Positions 56,272 through 64,000 of a stretch of DNA of 64,000 nt are shown here, piece by piece (position 1 is the stretch's first letter; each line of letters begins with the position of its first letter). The notes beneath the pieces were generated by a model that had not been told where the DNA came from, did not search any database, and saw only the letters and a list, made by a program, of their open reading frames with translations. The position numbers and the translations under genes were made by a program. Source of the DNA: Leptospira semungkisensis (GTDB lineage: Bacteria > Spirochaetota > Leptospiria > Leptospirales > Leptospiraceae); contig NZ_RQEP01000018.1 of NCBI RefSeq assembly GCF_004770055.1, positions 1 to 64,000 of the forward strand. Reading direction: 5' to 3'.

Positions 56272-57417
56272 TTACTTCAGCTTCAGCAATTTAGAAAAAA
56301 TCTTTTTGGTTTTTTCTGCAGAAACAGTTCTTTCAAACTTCTTCAAGTTCGGTTTCTTAAATTTTCTAGGTTTTTTATAATATTCTAAAATTGAGTTCTT
56401 CCATTCGGTTTCCGAATCGGGAGAAAGATAAAGACAAGAGTCTCCTCCTATCTCCCTAAAGACTTCCAAGTCGGAAACCATGCAAGGAAGAGAGTATGCC
56501 AGCGCTTCTAAGAGTGGAATCCCGAACCCTTCATAAATGGAAGGAAATAAGAATAGATTCGCATTTGAGTATAGATACTGTAATTCCTCTTCCGTTGCAG
56601 AATCTATCCAATGCAATCTTTGGGCCTGAGCTGCCTCCTGGAATTCCTGCAAGAATTCGGGAGATTCCCAGCCAGCCTTTCCGGCATGCACCCAAACTCC
56701 TGGAAATTTAGGATTTTCCTTTTTTAGAGCCTGATACGCCTTCCAAAGGATCTGATAATTTTTACGAGGCTCCAAAGTGGATACTGTCAAAAAGAAATTC
56801 TTCGGTAGCTTCTTAGTTCTTTCTGTCGGCGCTGATCTTCTTTTTACGATCTCTTTTGTAGAATAGCCAGGATATACGATCTCTATCTTTTCTTTCGGAT
56901 AAGAATAATACTTTTGCAATTCTCTTGCTGTGAATTCAGAATTCGCGAGCACGAAGTTTGCTCTTTGGATGCTTCTTCTCAAATAGAACAATTGCTGCAA
57001 ACGAGCGATAGGCCTCATCGTTTCTGGAAAACGATACGCTACAAAATCATGATAAGTCAAAACTCCAGGTATTTTATTCGGTAGGAATAAAGGAAATACC
57101 TGTTGTGTCCCCCAGAAGAGATCTATTTCAAATTTACGGATCTGAAAAGGAAGATATAGCGCAAAGTATATACCACCTTTCTTAGCGAATGCTCCCTCAC
57201 CTATCACCGTCTTTATATTCGAATTCTTTAATAGTTCAGAATATCCTTCATGAATCGGTCTATGTGAAAATAGTAGGAACTCGAAGTCCTTATCCGAAGA
57301 AAATCCTTTCAAAACGGATTCAATGAGTTTTCCGACGCCGGAAACAGGAGTCGAAAGAGGTCTCGCATCGACTGCAATTCGAAACACCTTATGGGTTTTG
57401 CTTTTCTTTTCGCGCAA
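56272..57417 (-). CDS. family 4 glycosyltransferase (group 1)
   Basis: The protein has 381 residues starting at TTG (57417). The N-terminal domain opens with RIAVDARPLSTPVSGVGKLI, and the C-terminal GT4 core is visible as FFLTVSTLEPRKN, YLYSNANLFLFPSIYEGFGIPLLEAL (the E-x7-E signature) and the sugar-binding loop. It adds a sugar from a nucleotide donor to an envelope glycan such as LPS or capsule. No further glycan genes lie around, so donor and acceptor are open. Confidence 0.85.
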   Translation of the reverse strand: MREKKSKTHKVFRIAVDARPLSTPVSGVGKLIESVLKGFSSDKDFEFLLFSHRPIHEGYSELLKNSNIKTVIGEGAFAKKGGIYFALYLPFQIRKFEIDLFWGTQQVFPLFLPNKIPGVLTYHDFVAYRFPETMRPIARLQQLFYLRRSIQRANFVLANSEFTARELQKYYSYPKEKIEIVYPGYSTKEIVKRRSAPTERTKKLPKNFFLTVSTLEPRKNYQILWKAYQALKKENPKFPGVWVHAGKAGWESPEFLQEFQEAAQAQRLHWIDSATEEELQYLYSNANLFLFPSIYEGFGIPLLEALAYSLPCMVSDLEVFREIGGDSCLYLSPDSETEWKNSILEYYKKPRKFKKPNLKKFERTVSAEKTKKIFSKLLKLK

Positions 57418-57430
57418 AAGACCAGCTCCC

Positions 57431-58285
57431 TTACCAGCGTTCTCTTACGGAAGATTGTAATGAGACTTGAAAATCCGTCCAAAATTCCTGGACTAACTCT
57501 TTCTTACCGGCAATCAATCCAATCCCAAGCTTCGAGGTTAAGAAAGGATACTCCTTTCCAGACTTGATCTCTATATCCAATCCGCCTGAGGCCCTAAGGA
57601 TAGCGAGCCCTCCTGCGACATCCCAGTCATTCTTGGGACGAAGGGACAATGTCATCGGAAATTTTCCTACTGCAACTAGAGCGAGTTTATATGCAATCGA
57701 TCCCTTGGGTTTTAGAAGAAATCTTTCTCCGTATCGAATATTCTTGAAGAGACCATCTCTTGTCTCTGAAACGGAGACTAAAACGGAATTCGGTCCTTCT
57801 TCCTTGCTTTCTTCTAAATATTTAGAAGTAATATCCCAGGAGATTTTGCGGTCTTTATAAGAATTTTTTAATATTTCAAATCCGGATCCTATCCCTGTTT
57901 TTCCCCAGAAAAATTCTCCGGTGACAGGATTCATCACGATCCCAAAGGTAAGTTCACCCTTCTCCACGAGGCCTAGGCTAATTGCGAATTCAGGATTCTT
58001 AGCGACAAATTCTCTTGTACCGTCAATTGGATCTAGGATCCATATCCGATCGGATGTTTGGTCTTTAGGGGAAAAGTTGGATTCTTCTTCTGAATAAACG
58101 GGATCGCCTAAAAGATTTCGGATCCCGTTCGCAATGATCTCATTAGCACGAAGATCCGCTTGGGTCAAGGGATCTCCTTTCGATTTTTCCATCACATCGA
58201 AATCCGTTCCGTAGATGGACAGGATTTCGTCTGCGGCTTCCAGAACAAGTTTAGAAACGGTCTCCGCTTCTTCCGGAAATCGCAT
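57431..58285 (-). CDS. inositol monophosphatase family, CysQ-like 3'(2'),5'-bisphosphate nucleotidase
   Basis: The product is 284 residues from the ATG at 58285, chosen over an ATG at 58378 that would lie inside the next gene upstream. Metal-site motifs are YSEEESNF, ILDPIDGTREFVAKNPEFAI and WDVAGGLAILRASGG. The IDGTREF wording fits CysQ/bisphosphate nucleotidases that clear PAP from sulfate metabolism, although inositol phosphatase activity is possible. It starts 11 bases after the preceding gene's stop, so the pair is co-transcribed. Confidence 0.85.
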   Translation of the reverse strand: MRFPEEAETVSKLVLEAADEILSIYGTDFDVMEKSKGDPLTQADLRANEIIANGIRNLLGDPVYSEEESNFSPKDQTSDRIWILDPIDGTREFVAKNPEFAISLGLVEKGELTFGIVMNPVTGEFFWGKTGIGSGFEILKNSYKDRKISWDITSKYLEESKEEGPNSVLVSVSETRDGLFKNIRYGERFLLKPKGSIAYKLALVAVGKFPMTLSLRPKNDWDVAGGLAILRASGGLDIEIKSGKEYPFLTSKLGIGLIAGKKELVQEFWTDFQVSLQSSVRERW

Positions 58286-58295
58286 TATAGAATGA

Positions 58296-58730
58296 TTATT
58301 TTCCGCCGGGCTGGCCGGTTTTCTCGTCTCTGTGAGGCTCTTCGTCCAAATTATCCGGACGCACATAAAACACTTCATTGATCGGAGTTTGAAGATAAAT
58401 CTCCGGATCCATTAAGTAACTATAATATACAATATACGTTTTGTATTTTACATATACTCCGAAGGTTCCCTTTTGCGGCTCGTATTGAATGGAATCCGCC
58501 TTGAGATCCTTGATGTATTCCTTATAATCCAGATATTTGCGGTGAAGACTATATTTCACTGCAGAGAGAAGGTTCTTTTCGAGAGTTGCCTTCTTAGCGG
58601 AATCGGAGATCTTTCTGTTCTTATTGAACTCTTCGATCTTATTAAATTCCTCTACTAAACCGCTGACCTTGCCAGCAAACAAAGGACTCGCCAAGCAGAT
58701 TGCCAGGGCCAGTATTACGATCCGTTTCAT
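58296..58730 (-). CDS. small secreted protein, unknown function
   Basis: The protein has 144 residues with a signal peptide (MKRIVILALAICLASPLFA). The mature part is helical (VSGLVEEFNKIEEFNKNRKIS, LLSAVKYSLHRKYLDYKEYI) then beta (FGVYVKYKTYIVYYSYLMD) with a proline- and charge-rich tail. It is probably periplasmic. No family is recognised. It precedes the CysQ-like gene by 10 bases in a two-gene operon. Confidence 0.65.
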   Translation of the reverse strand: MKRIVILALAICLASPLFAGKVSGLVEEFNKIEEFNKNRKISDSAKKATLEKNLLSAVKYSLHRKYLDYKEYIKDLKADSIQYEPQKGTFGVYVKYKTYIVYYSYLMDPEIYLQTPINEVFYVRPDNLDEEPHRDEKTGQPGGK

Positions 58731-58790
58731 TGTTTCTCCTATGTTCCTGAATATAGTATCGGTATTCTCAGGGGCGAACTTTCCCCCCAG

Positions 58791-61007
58791 TTATAATTTC
58801 TCTAAGGGAGTATATGCAAGGAAAAAGTTTTTCTCAAGCCCCCCGAACCTTATTTTTACTTTCCGGTTTTTTCCGGTTCCCTGCACTGAAACCACGATTC
58901 CTGCCCCGAATTGAGCATGCTTGACCCTATCGCCTTCCCGGATTTCTGCCTCTTCTCCCAAGGGGCTGCCGGAATTTTCAGGCGCAGAGAAAGAGGTTTC
59001 CTTTGCCTTCGGTTGGTAATTCTGGTAGGCGCCCGCCGAGGCAGTGGGAGGTCCTTCTGGTCGTCTCACCCCTTTACGAGAAAGAGCTCCTTCTTCGCCG
59101 AAACATTCTCCTGGAATTTCAGGCAAGAAGCGGGAAGGAATTCTAGGCTCCACCTTGCCGAATTTTCTGGAGTTCCTACAATAACTCAGATAAAGCTTTT
59201 CTCTCGCTCTCGTTAAAGCCACATAGAAAAGCCTTCTCTCTTCTTCCTCACCTTTTGGTTCTTCTAAACTCATTAAATGGGGGAAGGTTCCTTCTTCTAA
59301 ACCCGTGATGAATACTGTCGGAAATTCCAACCCTTTCGCATTATGCACTGTCATGAGATGAACATAGTCCGTGAGCTGAGCGGAGTCCTCTTCGGAAGTC
59401 AAAAGGCTGATCTGATTTAGATATTCTTCGAGATTCGGGGAATCTTCTCTAGTTTCGTATTCTTCGATGGAGTTCACGAATTCTCTCACGTTCTCCACTC
59501 TGGAGATCGCTTCTTCGTCATGGGAATTTCTCTCCATGTATTCCACCCAACCGCTTCTTTCAACGATCTCTAACGCGATTTTAGAGGGAAGTTCGCCTTT
59601 TTCCTTTTTCTCGATCAAATCTTGGAATAGATGATAAAGTTCTTTTGCCTTGCCTAAACTTGCTTTCTTCAAAGGAAGACTTGGATGTCCTATCGCCTCT
59701 AAAAATGAGATTCCTTCTTTGATAGAGAATTCTCTGATTTTTTCGAGACTTGCCTCACCGATGCCTCGGGGTGGAGTATTTACAATCCTTAATAAAGAAG
59801 TCGAATCTAATGGATTTGCGACCACGTTAAGATAAGCGATCATGTCCTTGATCTCAGCACGATCGAAGAACCGAAACCCTCCGAAGATCTTATAAGGAAT
59901 TCCTGCAGATCTCAAACTTTCTTCAAAATATCTAGATTGTGCGTTCGTTCTATAGAATATCGCGAAATCCTTATATTCAGCTCCTCTTGCGGAACCGGAT
60001 CGGACCTTTCTAACCGTATCGTAAGCTTCTTCGTTCTCGTTCTCAAACTCTGAAAGAGAGATAGTCTCTCCTTCTTCATTGTTAGTGAATAGTTCCTTAT
60101 CTTTTCGATCGCTATTATTAGAAATTACTTTCGAAGCAGCTCGAATGATTCTGGAAGTGGATCTGTAATTTTCCTCCAACTTCACTACGAATGCATTCGG
60201 GAAATCCTTTTCGAAATTTAGAATATTCGAAATATCCGCGCCTCTCCAGGAGTAGATGGACTGATCATCGTCCCCTACCACGCATAAATTACCTCTCTCT
60301 CCGGAGAGAAGTCTAACCAAAGTATATTGGGTCTTATTCGTATCCTGGTACTCGTCTACCATGATATAATTCCAACGATCCTGATATTTCTTTAGAAGCT
60401 CAGGAAATTCCTGGAATAGTTGCACAGTGCGTAAGATCAGATCTCCGAAATCGAAAGCTTGGTTCTTTTTCTTTCTCTTCTCATATTCTTCATAGATGGA
60501 AGAGATCATTTGAGAACGATGTGAGAAATTTTCCTTTCTCACATATCCGTCCGGATCGGTCATCGAATCCTTCCACGAGGAAAAGATCCCAACTAGAGAA
60601 GAAGGCTTGTACTGCTTAGGATCTTCGTGAAGATCCTTGATCACCTGCTTAATTAGAGATTCTTGTAATACGGAATCGTAAACCGTGAAACCTGAATTCA
60701 TTCCCAGATAGGAAGTTTCCCTTCTCAAAATATACAAACAAAGAGAGTGGAATGTCTTGATCTGGACATTAAACGGCAAAGAAGGAACGAGATGGCTCAC
60801 TCTCTCCTGCATTTCCGCGGCGGCCTTATTCGTAAATGTCAAGGCGCAGATGGAATCTGTCCTTCTGTTCAGAATTAGGTTCGCGATTCTATGAGTGATT
60901 ACCCTGGTCTTTCCGGAACCTGCTCCGGCAAGAATCAGAACTGGCCCTTCTAAACGAGAAACCGCAGCTGCCTGCGGTTCATTCAATCCTTCTAATAGAT
61001 CTAACAC
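58791..61007 (-). CDS. superfamily 1 DNA helicase, UvrD/PcrA/Rep type
   Basis: The protein has 738 residues. Motif I is LAGAGSGKTRVITHRI (26-42), motif II VDEYQDTN, motif III VVGDDDQSIYSWRGAD, IV LEENYRST, V VHNAKGLEFPTVFITGLE and VI EEERRLFYVALTRAREKLYLSY. The C-terminal ~70 residues form the RNA-polymerase-binding Tudor-like tail (VKHAQFGAGIVVSVQG). It unwinds DNA from 3' to 5' in repair and transcription-coupled processes. It starts 8 bases after the bamA stop, so the two are cotranscribed. Confidence 0.96.
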   Translation of the reverse strand: MLDLLEGLNEPQAAAVSRLEGPVLILAGAGSGKTRVITHRIANLILNRRTDSICALTFTNKAAAEMQERVSHLVPSLPFNVQIKTFHSLCLYILRRETSYLGMNSGFTVYDSVLQESLIKQVIKDLHEDPKQYKPSSLVGIFSSWKDSMTDPDGYVRKENFSHRSQMISSIYEEYEKRKKKNQAFDFGDLILRTVQLFQEFPELLKKYQDRWNYIMVDEYQDTNKTQYTLVRLLSGERGNLCVVGDDDQSIYSWRGADISNILNFEKDFPNAFVVKLEENYRSTSRIIRAASKVISNNSDRKDKELFTNNEEGETISLSEFENENEEAYDTVRKVRSGSARGAEYKDFAIFYRTNAQSRYFEESLRSAGIPYKIFGGFRFFDRAEIKDMIAYLNVVANPLDSTSLLRIVNTPPRGIGEASLEKIREFSIKEGISFLEAIGHPSLPLKKASLGKAKELYHLFQDLIEKKEKGELPSKIALEIVERSGWVEYMERNSHDEEAISRVENVREFVNSIEEYETREDSPNLEEYLNQISLLTSEEDSAQLTDYVHLMTVHNAKGLEFPTVFITGLEEGTFPHLMSLEEPKGEEEERRLFYVALTRAREKLYLSYCRNSRKFGKVEPRIPSRFLPEIPGECFGEEGALSRKGVRRPEGPPTASAGAYQNYQPKAKETSFSAPENSGSPLGEEAEIREGDRVKHAQFGAGIVVSVQGTGKNRKVKIRFGGLEKNFFLAYTPLEKL

Positions 61008-61015
61008 GGAGAGGC

Positions 61016-63934
61016 CTAGAACCGGTAATCCCCGATACCGAATACGAATTGGAACGCATGGTCAGATTCGTATTGAGCGAACGGTGCCCAGAAGTTTCCC
61101 GTAGGCCTTAATTTCTGTGCGAAATAAATACGCAAAGGAAGAACCGGGATCTGGATCCTTAAACCGACTCCCCAGGAATATCTCATTCGATCAAAAGCAA
61201 CGTTATCCGCCGAGAGAACAAGTCTAGCCGGGTTATTCAAGTCGTCGTAAGTGACGTCCGCCTTACGTCCGTTTGAAGTATTGAAATTGTTTTGGATGTA
61301 CCAACCAAGCGGATTCGCCTGAATGGCCGCTTCTTTGTTCTTATCATAATTTTCGAAATAGTCCTTCTTGGTCCCTGTGAAACGGTTCACCTGCTCATAC
61401 AAGGCTCCTCCATCTAAGAAGACAACCAACCAAAGTAAGCTAGGCTCGATCGGGACCCGAATCTCTGAATCGAATAGAATACGGTTTTGCGCACCGTCTC
61501 TCCATTCAGATGGGAATTTAGGATCGTTATAATACCAACCTCTCAAGGACTCATAACCACCGATAATGAGTAAATCCTGCGGATAAATGTATGGGTTCTG
61601 CACTGGGTCCTGGCTCTTAGATCCGTGCAAAGGAGCCCTTTGAAAAATAAACGTATTAGAAGATCGAAATTCTTGAACGACTCTCCATCTACGAAGTGCG
61701 TTGTTTCGGATTAAACCTCCGAAGGTAAAGTCGAACCAAGTATGATAATACTCTCCAAGGACCCTGTACTGGTCGAAGTGGGACGTTCCTCCTAAGAGCT
61801 GACCCACGTTATCCACCTGAAAGAGAACGTCGAATCCTCTAGTAGGAGCAAATACGTTGTCGCGGATATCGTAAGAAATACCGTTCGTAACCTGGGAGCG
61901 GAACTGCCAACCTCTCCTAACGTTCGCAAGTACCGTATCCGAAACGAGAGCCGTCGGATTTGAATAAGAATAGAATGCAGGAGTATATCTGTGGAAGTGA
62001 GTCCAGTTCGTTCCCAATCTATGTGCGAGTCCAAAGGTCAATCCCAAACCATTGTTGTCGTATGTAGCATTCTCCACGGTAGGCGCAGTCGTGCTATCCG
62101 AGATGGAGATGGTAGAAGTGGATCCTAGAAAGATCGTCCTCGAGAAGTAGAACATGGAAAGAGATAGAGACCATGGAGTATCATTCATCCAAGGCTCTGT
62201 CCAAGATAAAGTAAAGGACCTACGATACGGACCAAACTCCAAACGACCCGAAACCTTTTGCCCGGTTCCGTTCAAGTTGTTCTCTCCAATCTCAGTAAAG
62301 ATGGTAAATCCGGTGATCGTTCCGTAACCACCACCCATGGAAACCGTTCCAGTCGGCTGCTCTAACACCTCGATCACCAAGTTCATCTTGGTATCGTCCG
62401 AACCGGGTCTCATGTTAAAGTTTACTTCCTTGAAGTAACCTAAGTTAAAGATCCTTTCCCGAGATCTGTTGACTAGAGTGGAATCGAATAGATCTCCCGG
62501 TTTAAATAAAAGTTCTCTTCGGATCACCTTATCCTGGGTTTTCTTATTTCCCTTAATGATCACGTTCTCGATCTGAGCAAGGTTGTTCTCTCGAACGGTA
62601 AAGTCCACATGCACGAATTTTCTTCCGCGCAGCTCGGGGTTCTTATTATAAATTTCTCTTAATTTACGAATACTTAATTGTCTATATTCTTCCTCGCAGA
62701 TCTTTCTTTCCAGATCTGACCGGCGCGAATAACAGTTCTCATAGTATTGCAAACTCTCTTCGTCTAAGGAAACCACCTTACGACGAGGAATCACCTGAGC
62801 GAAAATATGCCCTTTGGAACCGTAGAGCTCGTTAATCGCTCCCCTATCCCGAGAGAATACGGTCTCGTCAAAGATCTCTCCAACGTCCTTTTCGCTATAA
62901 TCCAGAGTTTTCTCTAATTCAGCGACGGTAAAGAGAGGCTTTAATTTATCTTTAGGAGTATCGATCGGGTTATTTTCCTTGTTCAAGAAAATAGGCCTGC
63001 CGTCCGGATCCGTCGTCATATCATGATTAACAGTATATCCGTTAAAATAGTAAACCTGCCCCTCATAGAGCTTGATGTTTACGATAATCACCCGTCGGTT
63101 TTTCTTTTCCGGATTCTCCCAGTGAATCTCCCAGTTTGTTCCCTCTCGAATGATCTCAGAATCCAAGTAACCTTTGCTTCGAAGGTAAGCTTGAACGACT
63201 TCTTTATCTTTTTCGAATGAACTTTCTTTGAAGTTTCCACCTTCGAACAATCCTTCTTCCTTTAGGTCCATGATTCCTAAAAGTTCAGAAGTCTCGACAG
63301 TCTCGTTTCCGTAGATATTGATCTTTGCGACAGGGATCTCTTCTCCCTCGTCAATGATGAATCGGACTCTCACCAAGTTGGTTTTCGGGTCCGGCTTTCC
63401 TAATTCTACCTTAACGTATGCAAGAAAGAAACCTTCGTCTCTATACTTTTGGAGAATCAAATCTCTAGACTTTGCCACTTTCTGAGGAGTGATTACCTCG
63501 TTCTCTTTCAGAGGCATCTTCTCTCTTAAGTCTGCGGGGAATACTTCGTCTGCTCCCACAAACTCCACGTCCTTAACGCGAGGACGCTCTTTTAATTCTA
63601 CTAGGATGCGGACTCCGCCGTCGATTTCTTCTGCTTGGATATCTATGAAGTAAAAGAATCCGGAAGCAAAAAGTGTCTTTAAGTCTCTATCGATGATTCC
63701 GCGAGTGAGAGTCTTTCCCACTTTCAGTTCGATCATTGCATCGATTTCTGGATCGGGAGTGTTCTTGTTCCCTATAAATTTGATCTCTCGAACGATCTTA
63801 CCGAAGTAATCGCCTTTCTTAGAGAGCAATTGGGATATTTCGCCGGAGAAAAAGAAGGAACCCGTTAAACAAAATACGGCGAATAACTTACTGATCTGTG
63901 CTTTTCGTTTCAAGAGTCTTTTAGAGATCGCCAA
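61016..63934 (-). CDS. bamA: outer membrane protein assembly factor BamA
   Basis: The product is 972 residues, starting at TTG (63934) after a GTAGG ribosome site, with an N-terminal signal. The first ~520 residues hold POTRA domains (IREIKFIGNKNTPDPEIDAMI, KDVEFVGADEVF, AKINIYGNETVETSELLG, IENVIIKGNKKTQDKVIRREL). The Omp85 barrel begins at GTVSMGGGYGTITGFTIF and carries the L6 motif GYESLRGWYYNDP (LRGW for VRGF) and a terminal aromatic ending FVFGIGDYRF. It inserts beta-barrels in the outer membrane. It is longer than E. coli BamA (810), with extra loops between POTRA units. The helicase follows. Confidence 0.95.
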   Translation of the reverse strand: MAISKRLLKRKAQISKLFAVFCLTGSFFFSGEISQLLSKKGDYFGKIVREIKFIGNKNTPDPEIDAMIELKVGKTLTRGIIDRDLKTLFASGFFYFIDIQAEEIDGGVRILVELKERPRVKDVEFVGADEVFPADLREKMPLKENEVITPQKVAKSRDLILQKYRDEGFFLAYVKVELGKPDPKTNLVRVRFIIDEGEEIPVAKINIYGNETVETSELLGIMDLKEEGLFEGGNFKESSFEKDKEVVQAYLRSKGYLDSEIIREGTNWEIHWENPEKKNRRVIIVNIKLYEGQVYYFNGYTVNHDMTTDPDGRPIFLNKENNPIDTPKDKLKPLFTVAELEKTLDYSEKDVGEIFDETVFSRDRGAINELYGSKGHIFAQVIPRRKVVSLDEESLQYYENCYSRRSDLERKICEEEYRQLSIRKLREIYNKNPELRGRKFVHVDFTVRENNLAQIENVIIKGNKKTQDKVIRRELLFKPGDLFDSTLVNRSRERIFNLGYFKEVNFNMRPGSDDTKMNLVIEVLEQPTGTVSMGGGYGTITGFTIFTEIGENNLNGTGQKVSGRLEFGPYRRSFTLSWTEPWMNDTPWSLSLSMFYFSRTIFLGSTSTISISDSTTAPTVENATYDNNGLGLTFGLAHRLGTNWTHFHRYTPAFYSYSNPTALVSDTVLANVRRGWQFRSQVTNGISYDIRDNVFAPTRGFDVLFQVDNVGQLLGGTSHFDQYRVLGEYYHTWFDFTFGGLIRNNALRRWRVVQEFRSSNTFIFQRAPLHGSKSQDPVQNPYIYPQDLLIIGGYESLRGWYYNDPKFPSEWRDGAQNRILFDSEIRVPIEPSLLWLVVFLDGGALYEQVNRFTGTKKDYFENYDKNKEAAIQANPLGWYIQNNFNTSNGRKADVTYDDLNNPARLVLSADNVAFDRMRYSWGVGLRIQIPVLPLRIYFAQKLRPTGNFWAPFAQYESDHAFQFVFGIGDYRF

Positions 63935-64000
63935 CAGGCCTACTTTACAATTTTATAGAAAGCTTGTGGTGATGGATTATTTACTCACGAGGTCTTTCGA

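Overview
The window looks like a chromosomal stretch of a Leptospira species. It carries TTG and GTG starts, spirochaete-style lipoprotein lipoboxes, DUF1574-type proteins paired with MBOAT acyltransferases, a LipL45-like FecR-domain lipoprotein, an LPS-type lpxC, a BamA with a long periplasmic region, and a fliS flagellar cluster. Base composition looks more balanced than in the AT-rich classical pathogens. That would fit an intermediate (P2-type) or other GC-richer Leptospira, but this is an impression and not a measurement. No rRNA, tRNA, CRISPR array, intact insertion sequence or prophage was seen. Most of the window is densely packed core genome.

Layout. 1-1.7 kb: a gene-poor start with GC-rich and TAGGAAC-type intergenic repeats, a possible gene remnant, a small secreted protein and a DoxX protein. 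2-5.3 kb: a GH5 cellulase-like lipoprotein with a triple cysteine repeat tail, and a GT2-GtrA membrane glycosyltransferase. 5.4-6.7 kb: a DJ-1/YajL protein and a class III sirtuin. 6.7-9.8 kb (minus): a NYN-domain protein, an MBOAT acyltransferase and an SGNH-like DUF1574 protein. 9.9-15 kb: a voltage-sensor-like membrane protein, hotdog thioesterase, patatin, TetR regulator and long-chain acyl-CoA ligase. 15-22.6 kb: membrane AraC regulator, GlpD, membrane PP2C phosphatase, alkyl-DHAP-synthase-like flavoprotein and crotonase. 22.6-28.1 kb: lipoprotein, TPR proteins and a cysteine desulfurase-like enzyme. 28.2-32.6 kb: dGTPase, DedA, HNH protein, lipoprotein and a J-protein/FlgN-like/FliS operon.

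32.7-37.6 kb: purN-purH with two envelope proteins, a small transaldolase and a second hotdog protein. 37.8-41.1 kb: a second MBOAT-DUF1574 pair behind a pseudouridine synthase. 41.1-46.4 kb: lipA, FecR-domain lipoprotein, PQQ-type sugar dehydrogenase and a radical SAM protein with an unusual CX8CX2C motif. 46.3-48.4 kb: three tandem AIM24 paralogues. 48.5-52.2 kb: SDR, lpxC with a structured leader, and PTS enzyme I. 52.2-58.7 kb: a hypothetical gene, second acyl-CoA ligase, TlpA-like thioredoxin, glycosyltransferase, CysQ-like phosphatase and a secreted protein. 58.8-63.9 kb: UvrD/PcrA helicase and bamA.

How they connect. Lipid and envelope metabolism dominates: two membrane-inserted acyl-CoA ligases, GlpD with an AGPS-like enzyme, patatin, crotonase, two hotdog enzymes, LpxC, BamA and two O-acyltransferase modules. 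I found no defence island or biosynthetic cluster that is clearly new. The items most worth a second look are the duplicated MBOAT-SGNH module, the AIM24 triplet, the unusual radical SAM protein, the cysteine-repeat tail of the cellulase, the J-protein in the fliS operon and the alternative hairpins before lpxC.
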